This document shows positions 61,522 through 64,000 of a DNA stretch of 64,000 nucleotides, piece after piece; the first letter of the stretch is position 1, and every line of letters begins with the position of its first letter. The notes beneath the pieces were generated by a model, which searched no databases, had not been told where the DNA came from, and was given only the letters and a program-made list of their open reading frames with translations. Source of the DNA: Firmicutes bacterium HGW-Firmicutes-9 (GTDB lineage Bacteria > Bacillota > Clostridia > Christensenellales > CAG-138); contig PGZM01000002.1 in assembly GCA_002841395.1 (NCBI GenBank), positions 504,201 through 568,200 of the forward strand, given 5' to 3'. The position numbers and the translations under genes are program-made.

Positions 61522-62211
61522 TTACAGGATCGGTTTTTTCAGCGCGGGATTTGCCGCGTCGAATACAATCATGCCGATCTTTTTCTGCTCCACGAGTGTA
61601 TACGGCAGCTCCGGATCGTCGCTCTCGCTTAAGAGGTGATCCAGTTCTTCCTCCGTCAGCTGCCGATTCAGCGAGAACAGGAAGTATGATCTTGCATCCT
61701 CGCGGGAGCGGAACGGTTGCACGTGCTCCTGATCGAACGCCTCATAGTTAAACGGAATCCCTGCGTTATTCAGTGTCTCTTTGAGTTCTCTCAAATCCGC
61801 TTCGCCTGCAGCTGTGTTTATATCCGCCAACACAAATGTCTTTGTACGAGAAAGCTCCCGCACGACGGGCAGCGTCTCTTCTGCTCCGCCGACATCGAAC
61901 AGCACGAGCGAATCGTAGAGTTTGTCCGGCGCGTAGGTATGCACGTCGCCCAGAATCGCAACCACGTTTTGCGGGCAGCGCGTGCGCAGCGCAGCAACCG
62001 CCTTAGGATCGTTCTCGATGACGGTCACTTCTTCCACGTGATACGAAAGCCAGATGGCGAGATCGCCCAATCCGCCGCCGCAGTTGAACACGCGCGAAGT
62101 CGGCGGAAGATAGGCCGCGATCCGTTCCGCGATCCAGTAATAAAACTTGCTCTTTTTCGACGCATCGCTCATCCAGCGAATATGCGCATCCGTCCAAACG
62201 AATTCTTCCAA
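61522..62211 (-). CDS. Class I methyltransferase-like protein
   Basis: The 229-residue protein has a SAM-type Rossmann core: VFNCGGGLGDLAIWLSY (motif I), VTVIENDPKAV (acidic loop) and YDSLVLFDVGG. The substrate is unknown; the N-terminal WTDAHIRWMSDASKKSKFYYWIAERIAAYLP is unusual. The start codon is TTG (62211), with TAGGAG about 8-10 nt upstream. It lies between the xdhC-like and tag genes on the same strand with gaps of 44-50 bp and may be cotranscribed with them. Confidence 0.78.
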   Translation of the reverse strand: MEEFVWTDAHIRWMSDASKKSKFYYWIAERIAAYLPPTSRVFNCGGGLGDLAIWLSYHVEEVTVIENDPKAVAALRTRCPQNVVAILGDVHTYAPDKLYDSLVLFDVGGAEETLPVVRELSRTKTFVLADINTAAGEADLRELKETLNNAGIPFNYEAFDQEHVQPFRSREDARSYFLFSLNRQLTEEELDHLLSESDDPELPYTLVEQKKIGMIVFDAANPALKKPIL

Positions 62212-62260
62212 CTCTTGTTTCTCCTATTGTGATATATAAATCTATGATTCTCTCGCGATG

Positions 62261-62857
62261 TTACTCGCGCAAAAACGAATCTTCTGTGCAATCTTTCATC
62301 AGCTCGTCATAGCGGAAGCACGATAAATCGTGTTCATTGACGATACCAGCCGCCTGCAGGAACGAATGAATCGTGACCGACCCCGCGTAACGCATGCCGC
62401 GTTTCTTGAGATCCGCCGAGATTCGGTCGGAAATCGGGCTGGTCGCGCGCGGTTGATCGTCTGGACTCAGCACGATCTTACCACCGGAAAAGCTCCAAAG
62501 ATAGTTGCAAAACGAGCCGTATTCCTCTTGAAGCGCAAGCACGATCTTTGCGTTGCTGATCGCGGCCTCGATCTTTCCTCGGCTACGGATGATGCCTGCG
62601 TCCTGCAACAGAGCGGCAATCTTATTCTCGTCATATCGCGCAATCTTCTCGACATCAAAGCCGTCGAACGCGGCAGAAAACGCATCTCTCTTTTTTAGAA
62701 GCGTGATCCAGGAAAGCCCCGCCTGAAACAACTCCAGCATAAACAGCGCGTACATGCTTTGATCGTCGCGAATCGGCGTGCCCCACTCTTCGTCGTGATA
62801 GGCGCAATAGAGCGGGCTGTCTTCTCTTACCCAGAAACATCTCTTCTTTTGTTCCAT
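62261..62857 (-). CDS. tag: DNA-3-methyladenine glycosylase I
   Basis: The 198-residue protein matches Tag: KKRCFWVREDSPLYCAYHDEEWGTP at the start, LFQAGLSWITLLKKRDAF with the substrate-recognition region, and NEHDLSC near the end. The zinc-binding set is visible (Cys7, His21, and the His and Cys of EHDLSC). It removes 3-methyladenine from DNA. ATG 62857 has a GAGAGAAACGCC purine stretch upstream, and a promoter lies about 50 bp before it. Confidence 0.94.
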   Translation of the reverse strand: MEQKKRCFWVREDSPLYCAYHDEEWGTPIRDDQSMYALFMLELFQAGLSWITLLKKRDAFSAAFDGFDVEKIARYDENKIAALLQDAGIIRSRGKIEAAISNAKIVLALQEEYGSFCNYLWSFSGGKIVLSPDDQPRATSPISDRISADLKKRGMRYAGSVTIHSFLQAAGIVNEHDLSCFRYDELMKDCTEDSFLRE

Positions 62858-62906
62858 GGCGTTTCTCTCGCTTTCGATGCTTTACCGTGTTTATGCGGCA
62901 AAAAAC

Positions 62907-62934
62907 ATTATAACACAGCAAACTCTCAACGCAA
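62907..62934 (-). promoter_or_regulatory. Promoter of the tag gene
   Basis: Minus-strand TTGCGT (62929-62934) and TATAAT (62907-62912), 16-bp spacing; it starts 2 bp after the preceding terminator stem. Confidence 0.6.
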
Positions 62935-62936
62935 AA

Positions 62937-62963
62937 CACCGCCGCATAATATATACGGCGGTG
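62937..62963 (-). terminator. Terminator of the last (partial) gene
   Basis: CACCGCCG and CGGCGGTG, 8-bp stem with an 11-nt A/T loop, followed on the minus strand by TTTTGC. Confidence 0.75.
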
Positions 62964-62981
62964 CCTGACCTAATTATCTCG

Positions 62982-64000
62982 TTATCCTTGTGTCGTTGTC
63001 TCGGTCGCATCGCCGATGGAAGGTCCCTCCTGCGGGATGCCGCCGTACATGGTGTAGTTATACTCGTCCTGCATGGCTTTCCACTGTTTCAGAATCTCGA
63101 TGACGCGCACCTGATCCTCCGGCGAGAACGAACGGAAGCTCGGGTTATATGCGCTGATCGCGCCGCTCATACCGCCGTAAAGCACATCGCCGTTGCTCAC
63201 AAAGTAGATGCTGCCACCGGAAACAAACGAGTTTCCGCTTGAGACGAACTGCTGTTCAATGATGTCTCCGCCGATATACGAACCGTCATCGTTGTGTACC
63301 CTGCCGCTCCACGTCACATAGACGTTAAAATCGTTGGGGTTCGTCGTTGGCGTGCTCCTCATCAGAATCTCTGTGAACTCGTTGACGAGCGTTTGCATCT
63401 TTGTCTTGAGCTCCAGTGCAGCGTCATTCGGGTAGCGGTCAAAATAGAACGACATCGTCTGCCTGGTTCCGTCCGACATCGGTACGTTATACACCATCAT
63501 CGAGATATTGAAGTAATCCATATCCCGCGTGAGCGTCTCGGATTTATTTGCCATCTCCTGCAGGAGATCCAAATACTCATTTTTGCTGTGATTGTTCTGG
63601 TACTGCATCCAAGCAGTGGATGTCCGCGGCGTACCGAGACGAATCGTGTAGCTGTCCCAGTAGCGCATCATGCCGACATAACCCGCGGTGGAGATGTTGC
63701 CGTAGTTCTGCTCTTCATTCACCATATAGTTCATATATGGATCATAGATGCGATAGAAGTCGTTTGCGGGATAGCCGGTCTGCGGCAGCTCATCGTAATA
63801 CGCGCTCAGAATGACGCTGTTCTCCATGTATGCTTTATCATAGAGGTCTCCACCCTGCAGATAGCGCACGGAGCTTTGCGGCGGGAGCGTACGAATCGCC
63901 TCGTTAAAGTCGCTGTTCTGCTGGCAGTAATCCATCAGCGTGTTTTGGTTGAGGAACGTCAACACGCGGCTGAACTTTCTGCCGTCTTTGAGCACAAACG
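62982..64000 (-). CDS. C-terminal part of a large extracytoplasmic-type protein, family uncertain
   Basis: The frame is open to the window edge, so the N-terminus is missing; about 339 residues are visible. It begins FVLKDGRKFSRVLTF, a beta-strand motif often seen in C-terminal domains of clostridial ABC-2 type permeases, followed by soluble sequence rich in Tyr, Asn and Ser (YRIYDPYMNYMVNEEQNYG) and a Thr-rich end. No membrane segment lies in this part. I cannot name the family with confidence; a permease with a large outer domain is one possibility. Stop at 62982, followed by a terminator. Confidence 0.6.
   Translation of the reverse strand, partial: FVLKDGRKFSRVLTFLNQNTLMDYCQQNSDFNEAIRTLPPQSSVRYLQGGDLYDKAYMENSVILSAYYDELPQTGYPANDFYRIYDPYMNYMVNEEQNYGNISTAGYVGMMRYWDSYTIRLGTPRTSTAWMQYQNNHSKNEYLDLLQEMANKSETLTRDMDYFNISMMVYNVPMSDGTRQTMSFYFDRYPNDAALELKTKMQTLVNEFTEILMRSTPTTNPNDFNVYVTWSGRVHNDDGSYIGGDIIEQQFVSSGNSFVSGGSIYFVSNGDVLYGGMSGAISAYNPSFRSFSPEDQVRVIEILKQWKAMQDEYNYTMYGGIPQEGPSIGDATETTTQG

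Noticed and set aside
1-64000. CRISPR arrays, insertion sequences or prophage
   Set aside because: No regularly spaced direct repeats, transposase, integrase or phage structural genes were recognised anywhere in the window.

Overview
The window looks like a chromosomal segment of an anaerobic, low-to-mid-GC Firmicute, most likely class Clostridia. The evidence is lineage-typical content: a complete oxidative ornithine-fermentation operon, a glycyl radical enzyme with its activase, a Trp-specific T-box, the DUF512 radical-SAM/Der/PlsY neighbourhood, a Spo0A-type DNA-binding domain and strong sigma-A promoters with GGAGG ribosome sites. No phage, IS element, rRNA operon or CRISPR array was seen. 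Two tRNA genes (Arg-ACG, Ser-GGA) are present.

Layout. 0-5 kb: the 5' part of a Gfo/Idh/MocA oxidoreductase behind a palindromic operator candidate, a LytTR regulator with its DUF3021 membrane partner, an amino-acid racemase, two GNAT acetyltransferases, an RNHCP protein and tRNA-Arg. 5-11 kb (minus strand): an ApgM/homoserine-kinase-like phosphotransfer enzyme, a THUMP rRNA methyltransferase, a TPR protein, Hsp33 and a methyltransferase. 11-14.3 kb (plus): asd-dapA-dapB for diaminopimelate/lysine synthesis; DapB carries a fused aspartokinase-type tandem ACT domain. 14.3-18 kb: plsY, der and a DUF512 radical-SAM protein. 18.9-22 kb (plus): DsrE-TusA-DsrM/NarI-like-DsrK-like, a sulfur-relay and membrane redox cluster. 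22-24 kb: a GT-B glycosyltransferase. 24.2-28.6 kb: a four-gene membrane/redox operon divergent from a TetR regulator, with two matching palindromic operators. 29-35 kb: tRNA-Ser, SDR, endonuclease IV, then glycyl radical enzyme, activase and PNPOx-like protein. 35-38.7 kb: an isolated Spo0A-C domain with phased repeats, Fe-ADH, a ThiF/MoeB-like E1 and an AhpD-like protein. 38.8-44.4 kb (minus): pyrG, glmS, and solitary trpB under a Trp T-box. 44.5-51 kb: lipoprotein, clpB with a ribbon-helix-helix gene, a MalY/PatB lyase and a Pro/Thr-linker membrane protein. 51-58.9 kb (minus): ord-ortA-ortB-oraS-oraE-glmL-orr. 59-64 kb: PHP phosphoesterase, flavodoxin-like protein, XdhC, methyltransferase, 3-methyladenine glycosylase and the C-terminal part of a large protein.

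How it works together. The ornithine operon racemises L-ornithine, moves its amino group with the B12/PLP aminomutase, then oxidises and thiolytically cleaves the product. The DsrE/TusA/DsrMK-like cluster suggests sulfane-sulfur handling coupled to membrane quinone or heme, but no sulfite reductase is present. The observations most worth a second look are the DapB-ACT fusion, the two short 3'-end gene relics (second copies of the Der and TrpB C-termini), the TetR double operator over an uncharacterised redox operon, the DsrMK-like cluster, and the 10-bp phased repeats upstream of the receiver-less Spo0A-C protein.
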